Program-made: the position numbers and the translations under genes
NCBI RefSeq assembly: GCF_026210795.1
Contig: NC_089447.1
Location: 3,846,501 to 3,910,500, forward strand
DNA from: Rhizophagus irregularis
Taxonomy: Eukaryota; Glomeromycota; Glomeromycetes; Glomerales; Glomeraceae
Direction: 5' to 3'
DNA length: 64,000 nucleotides
In this document: positions 21,692 to 33,775 of the stretch, piece by piece
Numbering within the stretch: the stretch's first letter is position 1
How the letters are laid out: each line of letters begins with the position of its first letter
The notes under the pieces: generated by a model
The model's database searches: none
Told to the model about the DNA's origin: nothing
What the model saw: the letters and a program-made list of their open reading frames with translations, nothing else

Positions 21692-23165
21692 TTATAAGAA
21701 ATCAACCATATGAATCTTCCGAATCCTCCGAATCTTCCCTGAATCTATCGATTCTTCCGATTCTTCCGAATCTTCTGAATCTTCCGAGTCTTCCAAGTCT
21801 TCCGAATCTTCCGAATCTTTTGAGTCTTCCGAGTCTTCCGAATCTTCTGAGTCCTCCGAATCTTCTGAATTCTTTAAATATCCTGATTCTCCTAGATCAT
21901 ATAAATTCTGAAATTTCACCTTTTCTAGTGAATCCTCTTCGATTTTCTTTAATTGTACCAAAAATGCGGAATGACTTGATGGCATATAAGCGGGCTTACA
22001 AACATAAGCTAAAGCTTTTTCGGGTATTTTATTATCCATTATCAACTTATTTACTGAAAAAGGAACATTCTCACCCATTTTACTTCTAATAACAGTAGCT
22101 CTAACTTCCCATGGCCTCCACTGAACTTCTAACACTTGAATAGTAGCCAATTTAAATTTATTTTCTCTGATAATTTTAATTAACTCTAATATTTGAGTAA
22201 TATTTGGCAAATAACATATAATGAACCCATCTAATTTTAATTTTGGCATAATCCAAGATAATTCTAACCAAGGTTCTGGCATATCTAATACTACACCATC
22301 ATATTTTTCTGCACTTCCGGGTAAAGAACTTAATATATTAGAACAAGAACCTGTACTAAAGGTTATGTTATCGTAATATATTCCTCGAAAATATTGTCTA
22401 ATATTTTTCTGAGCCTTATGAATACTATCTGAATTTATATCTATTGTATGTATATGACCTGTCGGGTATATTGCTCTTGCTAAATACAAAGTTAAAGATC
22501 CATTTCCCGTACCTGCCTCTAATATTCTTGAATATGGATGTAAATCAAGAAGCGCAACCTAGTATAAAGGAAGGGAAGTTATGAATTTATTTGTATGTAA
22601 ATTTGAGCGCGTGTTAAGGAAAAAAAAAATAATACTATTGTGTTAGCGTCTTTTGGATATATTGGCGTGGTATGTCGTGAAATCTTTAATATATATCTAA
22701 AATTAATTAAAATTAGATTGACTTAATTAAAACAGCGAAAGTTATTTAAGGTATCTGAACTTACTCATCCAGAGTTGGAAAATGAAGCGTAAAAGATTTT
22801 TCTAGATCAAAAGAATTTTTTTGCACTTGAGAAGAATTTAATAACTTTGTAAGAAATTCTTTGCTTGATAAAATACCTTTATTGGTTTTAACAATAGAAC
22901 GTACGGATTTTCCAATTATAGAATCATGACAAAATATTTCACCATACTTTTCAGTTTTTGAACCTTTGATTAAAGGTCCTACTAATGCTATCCTTGGACC
23001 TTTAATTTTTTTCGTTGTATCACGTAATATTACAGTATCTCCTTCTAAAAACTTTGTTCTATCAAATTTTTCAGGTGCAACTTTTGTAGTATCAACGATT
23101 GTTCGCATTGAATAGGAAAGTCTAGCATTTTGATAAAGTTTTAGATTTGAATTTCTGTAAAACAT
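21692..23165 (-). CDS. tRNA (adenine-58-N1)-methyltransferase, TRM61/TrmI type
   Basis: Three exons (23165-22765, 22696-22636, 22558-21692) give 442 residues. The 61-nt middle exon supplies EYILKISRHTTPIYPKDANT, matching the conserved LEEY...PIYPKD stretch of the family. The SAM-binding motif follows at ILEAGTGNGSL (about residue 166), then GHIHTIDIN and the catalytic-region signature VVLDMPEPWLEL. LPNITQILELIKII and LEVQWRPWEVR also agree with bacterial-type TrmI and mitochondrial Trm61 enzymes, which make m1A58 in tRNA. An N-terminal segment with few acids suggests mitochondrial import. The C-terminus carries an acidic SED-rich tail of about 50 residues coded by a minisatellite. It is convergent with the arrestin-like gene (180 bp apart) and divergent from CRIPT. 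Confidence 0.87.
21712..21870. repeat. 9-bp minisatellite coding for an acidic SED tail
   Basis: Imperfect tandem copies of TCTTCCGAA (plus strand), read on the minus strand as Ser-Glu-Asp repeats, with variants SKD, LED, SEE. The array makes up most of the C-terminal tail of the tRNA methyltransferase. It also creates a long spurious plus-strand ORF of Leu/Pro/Ser-rich repeats. Confidence 0.9.
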
Positions 23166-23317
23166 TTAAGGACGGATATCAGTAAATACCTGTATATTTA
23201 ATCAGCATGCAGCAATTGTGTAACATATCCATAAAAATATATAAGGATCTTTGTTCCCTCAAAAACAACAAACTTTTCAATTATTATAATTTTATCACAT
23301 TTTAATTGCGCTGAAAC
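23166..23317. promoter_or_regulatory. Shared divergent promoter of the tRNA methyltransferase and CRIPT genes
   Basis: Only 152 bp separates the two start codons, which face away from each other. Both promoters must therefore lie here or overlap the genes. No TATA element can be assigned with certainty. Confidence 0.6.
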
Positions 23318-24105
23318 ATGGTCTGTAAAAAATGTAGGTAGTTATAGATTCTTTTAAATTCTAATTTATAGCTCTAACTTTGTTATTATATTTAAAGGTG
23401 AAAAAAAATTAGGAAAAGTAATCTGTCCTGACAAATGGAAAGATGGATCAAGAAATACAGCAGGTATGCAAATATATTTTTACTTTATGATTTGATTCAC
23501 TTAATCTTATTACGAACTAACCCAATTTTTTAAATGCCTTAAAAGTCGGAACTGACAGAAAACTACACGAAAACAAGTTGTTAAGTAAACCCGGAAAGAA
23601 TCGGTACGTTACAAAATAATTAGTTTAAATTAATTTCTTTTTGCTTTACAAGTGTTTTTAACGTTTAATTTTTTTTTTATATTATCAGATTTAAACCATA
23701 CGAAAACAAATGTAAAATTTGCAAATCTCGAGTACATCAAGAGCATTCACATTATTGTCAAGGTAATTGATTTTTTGTTTATTTAGAATATTATCTATTT
23801 TTTATACATACTTTTTTTTCTTTTTATTTAAATACACGGGTTAAATCTTCGTTGGGTTTCATGTTAAGGTATTGGAGGCATCTTATCGTACAACATGTAG
23901 TTAGTCAACTGATAAAAGTATTCTCACGTGTTTAGAATTTTTCACAGATAGCTTTTTTTATTTTTCCAATTTGTAATTAAGTAGAAAGGAAATTTTCTAA
24001 CTCTTTATATTTATATTTTTAGGATGTGCTTATAAACAAGGAATTTGTGCTATGTGCGGTAAACAAATTCTTGATACTTCAATGTACAAGCAAAGTTCCA
24101 AATAA
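23318..24105 (+). CDS. CRIPT: CRIPT family cysteine-rich protein
   Basis: Five exons (23318-23333, 23398-23463, 23546-23603, 23689-23762, 24023-24105) give 98 residues, close to the 101 of human CRIPT. The first exon is only 16 nt. Sequence reads MVCKKCEKKLGKVICPDKWK, then RKLHENKLL, CKICKSRVHQEHSHYCQ, GCAYKQGICAMCGKQILDT. The paired CxxC motifs match the zinc-binding pattern of the family. CRIPT was named for PDZ binding in animals and is also known as a component of the minor-spliceosome 12S U5 particle. What it does in a fungus is not shown by the sequence. The C-terminal KQSSK resembles the animal KQTSV end but lacks its PDZ-ligand valine. Confidence 0.95.
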
Positions 24106-24789
24106 ATTATAGTTTACCAGTTATGGCATGTATTGGAACTCCTTCATATATTGACCATCAGTTAATATAAGTTCAGGAGGAGGTTGGTTATAATATGAAA
24201 TCTAGTTATTAATTAGAATTCACGATAGTTGAGAATTACCCGTTACCAGATCACTTTGTTATTATCAATGATAAATGCAATTCTCCTTTTTTCAATCTTT
24301 TGCTAAATTCAATTCAGATATTAATTTTATATAATATCGTCATATGTGTATTGCTTGAATCTTATCTAGAATAAATTTCTTTTTTTTTCTCGCTTTTTTT
24401 TTTTAAAAAAAAATTGTTCTAATGTGAAATTCACTTTTATGCCCTATAAAAAAATTCTGGAAAAACTCTGATAAATGATCATTTTTCTAGTTTTATTCTG
24501 AAGAAACTCAGACACGTGATCACTGTTATAAGGAACGGTTTTAGTTAGTTATTTTATTTATTATGGAACTTAGAAAATACTTGATGAGTTTCTCCGTTAC
24601 TATATTTAGTCATGAAAAGTTGAATATAAATAAAATTCTCACGATCACATGATATTAAATCATTCGCGTCTATCAGGTGTTCGTGTTGTTGGGAGAACTT
24701 CTTTTCTCCGAGTTCAATTCATTATCTTTGACTTTCGCTTTGGTTTCAGTTTCTGATAATATTTCGAATTGTTATAATTTATTTTCGCA
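24106..24789. other. Spacer and promoter of the glutaryl-CoA dehydrogenase gene
   Basis: No gene. A T/A tract lies at 24393-24411. The 24660-24785 stretch just upstream of the start is less A/T-extreme and pyrimidine-rich in parts, typical of a 5' UTR. Confidence 0.4.
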
Positions 24790-26718
24790 ATGTTGAACGT
24801 TGGAATTTCATGCTTAAGATCATGCTTAAGACAAGCAGATTTTAAAAATGCTGCTCGAAATTTGTCTCTAAGAGCCATGTCTGTCAAAGCTTCAAGTATG
24901 TTTTTCTTTTACCGTTTTTCATTGATTGTGAATTTATCGTTTTAATTTCATTTTTTGTTATTAGGCATAGCAAAAAAATATAATTGGGAAGATCCACTTT
25001 TGTTAGAGTCTCAGCTTACAGACGAAGAAAAAGCTATAAGGTAACGTTATATACTTTTGTTTTACGCTATAATATTTTTATAAATAATCAATTATTTAAC
25101 TCTTTTAGAGATACTGCACGAGAATATTGTCAAGAAAAACTTTTCCCCCGAGTTTTAGAAGCTTATCGACAAGAAAGTATGTTGCAATATAGGAAAACAC
25201 TATATTAACTAATTTATGCTAATATGCTTAAAATATTTTAATAGAATTCGATCGTGAAATTCTTAACGAAATGGGGTCTTTGGGTCTACTGGGATCCACT
25301 ATTCAGGGTTATGGCTGCGCCGGCGTTTCTTCAGTCGCGTATGGTCTTATTGCTCGTGAAGTGGAAAGGTATGCGTTATTAAAACTTTTTTTTTTAATAT
25401 GGCTATTTCATAATCATTTTTGATTTCTGAATCTACCTATTTAGAGTAGATAGCGGGTATCGATCCGCTATGAGCGTACAATCATCACTTGTTATGCATC
25501 CTATTGATGCTTATGGTACTGAGGAGCAGAAACAAAAATATTTGCCTAAATTAGGTGATTCTTAGTATAATATTGACAAACGCGTTTAAGCTAGTATTTT
25601 AACACATTTTGTACTTTTTGCAGCAACTGGTGAACTTGTTGGTGCTTTTGGATTGACAGAACCTAATCATGGTTCTGATCCGGCTAATATGGAAACATAT
25701 GCACAAAAAGTAAATGGGGGATATATTTTACATGGATCAAAGACTTGGATTACAAATTCACCGATCGCTGATGTTTTTATTGTTTGGGCAAAGTCAAAAG
25801 AAGATAAAAAAATTCGTGGGTTCATATTGGAAAAAGTATACCAATGCTTGCAAATTAATTAATAGATTTATTGACAATTTTGATTAAAATATTTTCTTTC
25901 GTAATGAAGGGAATGAAAGGACTTTCGGCTCCAACAATTAAAGGTAAGTTGTCTCTTCGAGCTTCTATAACAGGAATGATCATGATGGATAATGTGCAAG
26001 TGCCCGAAGAGAATTTATTCCCAAATGTCGAAGGTTTAAAAGTACGCAAATATAAATAGATTTAAATTACTTGTTCAAATTTGTTTTGATTTTTACTTTC
26101 TATATCTAATTTTTAGGGACCATTCGGTTGTTTGAATAATGCACGTTATGGAATTTCTTGGGGCGTTCTCGGATCATCCGAATTTTGTTTAGCCCAAGCT
26201 CGAGATTATGCCCTTGGCCGTCACCAATTCGGGTCGCCATTAGCTAGATTTCAATTAATTCAAAAAAAATTTGCCGACGCTAGTACTGAGGTTCGGTGAT
26301 ATATTCATTGTTTCAAACTAGTTTGTAATTTTGGTAACCTTAGTTTTTTTTTAAAAAAAATAGATTGCTATCGGTCTTCAAGCTTGTCTTCAGGTAGGCC
26401 GATTAAAAGACGAAGGTAAAGTAGCACCTGAAATGATTTCTCTTGTAAAACGTAATTCCTGTGGCAAAGCTTTGGATATTGCACGTTCAATGAGAGATGT
26501 TTTAGGTGGTAATGGTATAAGTGATGAATATCATATTATTAGACATGAGCAGAATTTATGTACAACAAATACTTATGAAGGTAAATTATTTTATTAATTT
26601 CATGATTTAATTCTATTTTGGATTAGCTTTAATTTTTTAAATAATATTAGGAACGCATGATATTCATGCTCTCATTTTGGGAAGAGCCATTACGGGAATT
26701 CAAGCATTTACAGCTTAA
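24790..26718 (+). CDS. GCDH: Glutaryl-CoA dehydrogenase, mitochondrial
   Basis: Ten exons (24790-24895, 24965-25040, 25109-25176, 25245-25368, 25445-25554, 25624-25835, 25910-26041, 26117-26290, 26364-26580, 26651-26718) give 428 residues. It is an FAD enzyme that oxidises and decarboxylates glutaryl-CoA to crotonyl-CoA in lysine and tryptophan breakdown. Seen: [37 protein letters not shown], the FAD/substrate signature [63 protein letters not shown] and [20 protein letters not shown]. The glutamate in TYEGT (about residue 406) is the expected catalytic base. The N-terminal 35 residues are basic and acid-poor, as in a mitochondrial presequence. Confidence 0.96.
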
Positions 26719-27653
26719 ATAAATAAGTTATAATTAATTTTTAAGATATTTATTTTTATTTAATAAATTAAACAATTTTATAGTTAGAATGAGTTTGATG
26801 TAGGATAAATTTTCTAGCAAAATCCTTCCAGATTAAGTAAAAAAAAAAATTTGATCCGGTTTAATTAACTAAATTTAGAATCTAATATAGTAATAATAAA
26901 GGGATTCCAAGTATATAAAAAGGGTTTGCTCTCTGTAGTGCGTTTATTAAATTTTTTTTTTGCGCATAAGTGCACGATGAATCTCAATAAGATGAACTCG
27001 TTAATAGATGTTCGATTAGATTCACCGCGTACTTATTACCTTTAATAAGCATGGCATTACTATGATATTTATTACCTAAATAAAATTGATGAAATATTTT
27101 AACGAAATACAAAAAGACATCTCATCAAGTCATATTAACATAAGCATATTTTTTTTAAGAGGTGTAAATGATCTGGTGATGTATACCTCTTAATTTTGGT
27201 CATAGTGTCTATTTATAATTACGATATTATAATATCGGGAAAAATATTGTAACTCACATTGACACATTTGCACCTTTTTTTGATATATAAATAGAATTTT
27301 TCTTTATTTCTAATAATATATACAAATGATGAAGAACATAGTAAATTACCCCCGGAAAAAAAATTTGTAATTCACTTAATCTAAATTATGAAAACTTAAT
27401 TTTTTTTTTTTTAAAAAAAAACAAGTTAGATACTTGTTTACATAAAATATATATAATATATATATATATTCATAAATAAAATAAATTAATTAATTATATC
27501 TATCCTTCTTAAAGGAATAAAGTTTTTTCTATATATAGGCTAAACTTCATTGTAAATAATATATCTATTTTTCTAAAAAAAGTTAATAGTGTTAATATAG
27601 TTAATAGTGTTTTAAAAAAAAATATCAAATTGGACAAAAAAAAAAAAAGATAC
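26719..27653. other. Intergenic, convergent 3' ends
   Basis: A/T-rich, with a small palindrome around TAAGAGGT...ACCTCTTA (27159-27195), a T/A tract at 27400-27421 and (TA)n runs near 27449-27469. No gene seen. Confidence 0.4.
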
Positions 27654-29596
27654 CTAATATACTGGTTTTACATGTATAAACATTCCTTTTTTATTTTTGC
27701 TACGTTCTTTTATATATGAAATAGCATCTTCGCTACAACCTCCATCAAATCTAACCTCTTTTAATCGAGGGTGATTTTCTAATCTCATTATATGTTCACG
27801 GTTTAATTTTTGATTTTGTCTAGGTTCCATGAATAATTTCTCTAAATTACGTAACTTATATAATGCATTTATCAATAACTATAAAAAAATAAAATCAAAT
27901 ATATATTAAAAATATATATATTTGAAAATAAAAAGATGCAAAAAACAAATTTTTTAAACTTACATTTGGATATAAACCGGTAATATAACATTTAAGTTCC
28001 AATTCTCTCAATTTTGGACATTTCTCTGCAAGTTTTTCTAATAAACCCAAATCAAACCTTCGATATTTCTTTCCTTCTATAATGTTTGAATCAGGATCAT
28101 GTCTACTATGAATCTGTAATACTTGAAGTTTTGTATTACCTTGTACTGCTAATGTTGAAACGATCTTTGCTGCAATTATACGAGGATAATCACCACTTAA
28201 CTCTGTAAGAGATTTACATTTACGTACTAGTAATGTTAGAGAACGTGATGTCACCTTTTTACAACTTTCTAATACAAATTTTTCTAAATTATGACAACTA
28301 TTAGCAATTTCAATTATACTAACATCAGTTAATTTTGGAATTCTGCAAATATTAATATTCTTAAGATTTTTACCAACATTACGCGCCAAAACGGCAATAG
28401 ATGCATCAGTTAAAAGTTGACAACAAATTAAACCAACAAATTCTAATCTCAAACAATTCTTTGCAATAGGTAAAAAAGCTTCATCAGTAACTGAATCACA
28501 ACCAAATAAATTGATACGACGAAGATTTGTTTGATTTGGAGCTAAAGATTTTGTAAAAGGTGACCAATCATGTGGAGGTAAAAATAAATTTAAAGCATCT
28601 AAACTTGGAAATTGAGAACCAATATCTTGTTGAATATCTTCATTAGGATTTTCAGATGAAAAAGCTATAGATAACCATTTTAATTTCTTACAATAAGGTA
28701 AAAGAATTTTTAATGCTGAACAAGAAACTGTTTCACAATGAAGAATTTTTAAATTCTTAAATGTTTGTGTTATCATATCAGCCATTTCATCATCTATATG
28801 AACATTAATGTCTAATGCAAAGATAGGACATTTAAATCCAATTTCTTTAATTAAGTTACGCGTTTGACCTATAGCATCATCAGAATAATCACCATTTGGC
28901 CAATAATCCAAAAAGATCAAAAAGTGACGCATATTTTGTATTTCAAGTTGAGATAATTTCAAACAATGTCCATTAATTACAGGTGAAAGAGCTATATTTA
29001 ACCATTCAATATTATAACATGGTTTTGTAGCAGCAAAACCCAATAAATTTGGATTGTTTTTAACAAGTTCAGATACAGCTTCAGCAGAAAAAAAATTATC
29101 TGTCTGACCAAAAGTTAAATGAGTTAATCTATCAGACTTTGTTGAAAAAAGTTTTAGATCGTCATTTGCAAATGATGGTTGTTCTCTATTTTTTATCGGT
29201 TCAAATACAAGTCTACGTATAAGTTTACCGTATGCAAAAGTAACATTAGATCTTTTTAATGTCCGTAAAAATGATTTATACGAACGAGGTGAATTCCAGA
29301 TTGGTGATTTCCATAACAATCTTACAAGAGTCTGAAATTTTTTAAATAAAGAAAAAATAAAAAGAAGACATTTAAAATATATTTTTTTTTAAACAAAAAA
29401 AAAATAATTAATTTTAATAAATAAAATAAAATAAGGATTTATTATTAAATACCGCTGCCCACGTTTTACTAACGAAAAGATAAAGAAACATTTCATCTTG
29501 ATTCTCTTCAAATTCAGATAATATAATAGGTAATAAATCAGCATTAAGAAGAACAGCTTGCGAAGGTTTCATTTTATTCATTGTTAAAAATTTCAA
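27654..29596 (-). CDS. F-box / leucine-rich repeat protein
   Basis: Three exons (29596-29453, 29331-27964, 27878-27654) give 578 residues. An F-box-like segment sits at residues 15-55 (LNADLLPIILSEFEENQDEM, LYLFVSKTWAATLVRLLWKS). It is followed by about 450 residues of LRR_AMN1/Fbxl-type leucine-rich repeats, for example NLRRINLFGCDSVTDEAFLP, CLRLEFVGLICCQLLTDASI, IPKLTDVSIIEIANSCHNLE and CKKVTSRSLTLL. Such proteins are substrate receptors of SCF ubiquitin ligases. The family is greatly expanded in glomeromycetes. Alternative in-frame starts exist at 29581 and 29572. The substrate is unknown. Confidence 0.87.
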
Positions 29597-30133
29597 GAGG
29601 TTATGAACAAAAGAAAAGATTTATCCCGCCTATTAAAAAAAAAAAACTACTGGTGGTACCAAAACCTTTTCGTAGTATGAAGAGTGAAACAAAACGTTTT
29701 TTTTGGGAATGTTCGTATGATAATACATGTGACAAAAAATTTTGACAAGTTTGACAAATTATTTGAATCTAAATGTAAAAGAAAAAGGAAAAGTAAATGA
29801 TATAAACGTGACAGATTGGCTGAAAGAGTGCATTAACTGTATTTTAATAAATCAAAATTTAGAATTATTTACAGAGTAACAAGCACGTGTTATTTTCGCA
29901 GAGGTATATATATATAAATAAAATATTTACAAATTATATTAAATCAATTAAAATTTATTTTCCTTTTAATGAAAAATTTACATATAAATTATAAACAATA
30001 AAAATCTACCAAGAAAAAAATAGTAAGTATATATATATAATAATAATAAATACAGTATAGTATATTGATATTGATACATAATATCATCATAACATTTCAC
30101 CCCACTTCCCCATTCGTTTAACCTTCGTCATAT
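29597..30133. other. Spacer between F-box/LRR and BTB genes
   Basis: Holds the F-box/LRR promoter and the BTB 3' region. A short poly-A run (29632-29646) and (TA)n tracts near 30030 are visible. No gene. Confidence 0.4.
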
Positions 30134-31012
30134 TTAATAATCATAATCATCACGTAATTCAATGAAAGGATAACAAGGTTCAGTAGTATCAAAAGTAGAA
30201 CGAGCCCAAGCCAAAGGTTCATATTTACAACCAAATATAGCAATAATTTTTTCATGAATAAAAGTTTTTAATCTTCTTAATTCTTCTCTACATTCAAAAT
30301 GACGAGTACAATCGACTTGATGTAATTTCATCCAACTATAACTTGGAGATTGATAAGGAAAAGTACAAATATCTTTAACACATTCTTCAAATTTTGTTCT
30401 TAAATGATCAGTAGCTAAAGGAGGAAATCTTCTATCAACGGTAACGCAAAATATTTTATTTAAACCTTCAACATATTGTTGTCTTGAAACTTTTAATTTC
30501 TTTTGAGTTTGTTTTGATAATTTATCAAGATTATTTGAATCATAAAAGAAATGTTCAAAACCATCTAAAACTAATTTTGAAGATTCTTTATATACAGTTG
30601 CAATAGAATAAGTTTCAGCCAATTTTAAAGATCTTAAAGGTTCATCTTGATAAGATCTTTTTAAAAATGCTACACAAGCTGAAGTTAAAGTTTCAACAAT
30701 ATATTTATCTGCTAAACGTAAAAGATTTTCCACATCTTCCCAACTTATTTCAAAAAACGTATTTGGATAAAGAAATGAAAGTAATTTTTCTATATCGTTT
30801 GCTGCATCACGTAATTCTATACGTGCGACTGTTCTACCTGTTTGTGATATAGTTATTAATTCATCTCTAGATGGTTGAGCGGCTGAAAACATTCCATTGA
30901 AAAATGCAGAGGAAAGAACCAAAATATTTTTGTGAACCCGAAATAATAAATTTTCTGCAACTAATTCACAATCTCCATCTCCATAAAAATGAATCTCACT
31001 TTTTATTGCCAT
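30134..31012 (-). CDS. BTB/POZ domain protein
   Basis: A single exon encodes 292 residues. The BTB fold covers about residues 10-120: GDCELVAENLLFRVHKNILV, SSAFFNGMFSA, LLSFLYPNTFFEISWEDVEN and LLRLADKYIVETLTSACVAF. A BACK-like helical region (SLKLAETYSIATVYKESSKL) follows, then a region with several Cys and His residues (CVTVDRRFPPLATDHLRTKF). BTB proteins commonly act as Cullin-3 adaptors or dimerisation modules. There is no Kelch, MATH or zinc-finger partner domain. Two T/A tracts (31079-31104 and 31182-31202) lie upstream of the start codon. Confidence 0.87.
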   Translation of the reverse strand: MAIKSEIHFYGDGDCELVAENLLFRVHKNILVLSSAFFNGMFSAAQPSRDELITISQTGRTVARIELRDAANDIEKLLSFLYPNTFFEISWEDVENLLRLADKYIVETLTSACVAFLKRSYQDEPLRSLKLAETYSIATVYKESSKLVLDGFEHFFYDSNNLDKLSKQTQKKLKVSRQQYVEGLNKIFCVTVDRRFPPLATDHLRTKFEECVKDICTFPYQSPSYSWMKLHQVDCTRHFECREELRRLKTFIHEKIIAIFGCKYEPLAWARSTFDTTEPCYPFIELRDDYDY

Positions 31013-32873
31013 TTTAGTTATTATTATTTCGTTTATGATGGAATATTTGAAAGGAGTTTCCCGAAATAAAAAAAAAATATTTTTTTTTTTTTTTTAAAAA
31101 AAAATGAAGATATTAACAAAAAAGAAAAGGATATTATAAAAAGATATTTTTTTATCGCTTTCACAAACTTTTTAAGTCATTCAATTTTTTTTTTAAAAAA
31201 AAACTAGTTCAAAAAAAGAGACAATGCAAATTTTACACAAAGATAAAAAAAAAAATTATATTTTTCATAGAGAAAGTTTGAAAAAAAAAATAGTACGATT
31301 ATGTGATGATTTTATTTCAAACTATAAAAGTAGAAAAATAAACGCCGATTTACAATAGAACTGCATAAAAAAAGTTTCAAAAGATTATGCGTAATTCTGT
31401 CGTATTTCTAATCCATAAACTAAACACTACTAAAACGAGTCTAAATTCCCTATCGCTGGTATCTTAAATACGCATGATTAGGATGATCAGATTCGAAAAT
31501 TCCAGACCTAACTTTCGAATAAAAAAAAAAAATATTATTGTGACACATTACTGCGTAATCTTGACCTGTATCATTGGTATCTTTGAGTTTATATGAAAAT
31601 ATAAAAAAAATGTATTCAAATTAAGCTTATTTCTATTATCATATTGTATAGTTTTTTGATTCAAATTTCCGTTTCATTTATCTCGTAGTTTCGCTTTTAA
31701 AAGATAAGATCCGGATAAAATTTTTGCCTGCTGCTTCTCTGCAAATCTTGCGGAGACGCACAAGCTAACTATGAATTATATGCATGACTATGAAACACAT
31801 GAGTATGCATGTATAAAAGGAAATATTCTGTGTCCCGTACGGCCGTACCTAATATATTGCTTTCAATCAAAGATCAGTAGATAATGATATCTTTGATATC
31901 CATAACGACGTAATGACGTAACATTTCAATAAACATAGATAATAAATATATTAAGGAAATAGCATTGAAAGTATTAAAAGTTCCAATACTTACTACTTAA
32001 TAGAACGTCTTTATCATGAAAGAAACTAAAAAAACTTTGAAGGTACATGTGAAATTGTGAAATGATTATCTGACATGTGGTAAAGATGGTGTTCATCAGT
32101 TCATGCAGGGAAAAAATAAAACCAGTTTTGGAATCATCTTTGATTCCTTTTTGCATGTATAATGTATGGAACAATTATCACTCTTTTATTGGCTCAGTAT
32201 ACTTTATGATTCATATGATTTTCCTTGCATTCTGTACTATGACGCAAAGATAAGCGTTTTAATACAAAGTAAATCTTTATTTTGTTCTGCGGTTTCTTTT
32301 TGGATTTGCAAAAAAAAGTTTGTCTCTATTCTTTGCACTTTATTGGTACTAGGTTGGCTCGTTCAGACTTGTACGTATACAGTATACTTTATCAAAGGGA
32401 TTCTGATTACAAACTAGATTCAGATGAGGGATTAAACAGGTTTCAGTAAGTGAATAAAATAAGCATGATCCACCTCTGCAAAATCATTACTCATAATATA
32501 AAATATATAATTTTTTTTTTCTATCATTACTTAATCTACTTAATCGTAATTTTAGTCAAAGATTACGTACTTTTCATTTATGTTCGGTAATACTGTTATT
32601 CATGTCTGTAGTTTAATCATCTTTATTTATGTCTGCAGTTTAATGTGACTTATTAAGCATCCTCTTCGTTCCCCACACTTTCATCTCACAGCTGGATTAT
32701 ATGCTAAGTCACGAAGTGAAGAGATTTTATACATCGCATTATATGCACTATAGTATAATACGGTAATCGGCAATCACATTTTTCCGATGCATACACATCA
32801 CTCATCCATATTACACTCGCATACTGTAAGTATAGCACAACACACGTTTTATCACGTTGAAAGGAATATTTGG
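31013..32873. other. Long non-coding region upstream of the BTB gene
   Basis: Starts with T/A tracts, then ordinary A/T-rich sequence. ORFs at 31974-32174 (-), 32166-32417 (+) and 32787-33038 (+) have no coding character that I can recognise; the last overlaps the kinase relic antisense. No RNA gene or transposon ends identified. Confidence 0.4.
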
Positions 32874-33664
32874 TTATTTAAAAACAAATTGTCCAATTTT
32901 TTCCCTCTTCTTTGTATTTATTTCGGCATCATAACTAGCAATTCCAAAGTCAATAATATATACATCATCACCGGCAAGCAAAATATTTTCTTCACGAATA
33001 TCAGAATGAAGTACACCTTTATCATGAATTGCTTTTAATGCACAAAGACCCCTTTGTTGTTCTATTATTAATCCAATTTACCTAAATCAGAGTTGTACCA
33101 ATAACATAATACATCATATCTTCATAGTAACCATAACATTATGCTAATTTTGTATATATTCCCCTTGAATGTCGGAGAGAATTTTATAAATTTTAACTCC
33201 TTTTTGCATTTCTTTCAAAATGGTTGGATAGATCAGTTTAAAGCTATTGTATCTTCATGATATTCACATAAAAGTGTCTTTCCACTTCCACGACCTAAAA
33301 TCTTAAACTTGAAATATTTAAAGCAGAAATTTTGATCATGACTCGAAGTAGAAAACAAGTTCTTATTTGAATTTAAACTATCACTAAAAGAATTCCTCCT
33401 CCTCCTCTTAGACTTGGATTGAATGTTTGATTCAGAGATTAGCTTTAAAAATTGAGAAGAATAAAAATCCTTGCATAATTGACAAGCAATATATGTATAT
33501 ATCTTTAGAACTGGTGGAGATTTTGATTGTAGTGGCTTTTGAAATCCAAAGCTTTTTTGAATTATCAGGAGGTCGCGTAAAAACCGGTGATACTGGAAAT
33601 ACTTTAAACTACCAGACATATAGTGATTTGACTTGCTATAAATTGTTACGAACTCGTTACTCAT
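32874..33664 (-). pseudogene. Decayed protein kinase gene
   Basis: The minus strand from 33664 is open for 143 codons with a basic, Ser-rich N-terminal part, then GRGSGKTLLCEYHEDTIAL and a stop. Sequence similar to the family continues just past it in another frame (IYPTILKEMQKGVKIYKILS). After a gap the kinase catalytic part reappears in frame: ALKAIHDKGVLHSDIREENI, LLAGDDVYIIDFGIA, SYDAEINTKKREKIGQFVFK, ending at 32874. The catalytic loop reads HSDIREEN and the metal-binding motif DFG is kept. At least two frame breaks separate the parts. It resembles kinase-like genes multiplied in glomeromycetes. It is unlikely to be an active gene. Confidence 0.75.
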
Positions 33665-33749
33665 AATCTATTACCAATCGGCACCTTTAAATTTTAAAGT
33701 TATGATTTCGTAATATATATTGCGTATTATACCATTTACGAGAATACTA

Positions 33750-33775
33750 CAGAGGGCGGCCAATGTTATGAGGAC
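33750..33775 (+). mobile_element. Tc1/mariner-like terminal sequence, first copy
   Basis: A TA dinucleotide followed by CAGAGGGCGGCCAATGTTAT, which resembles the CAGTGGTGGCCAAAAGTAT-type ends of Tc1/mariner elements. No matching opposite end was found nearby, so it is a solo end or an eroded element. Confidence 0.45.

Noticed and set aside
21646-22089. Plus-strand ORF of 147 codons rich in Leu, Pro and Ser
   Set aside because: It is the antisense of the SED minisatellite and methyltransferase exon; the repeat keeps several frames open.
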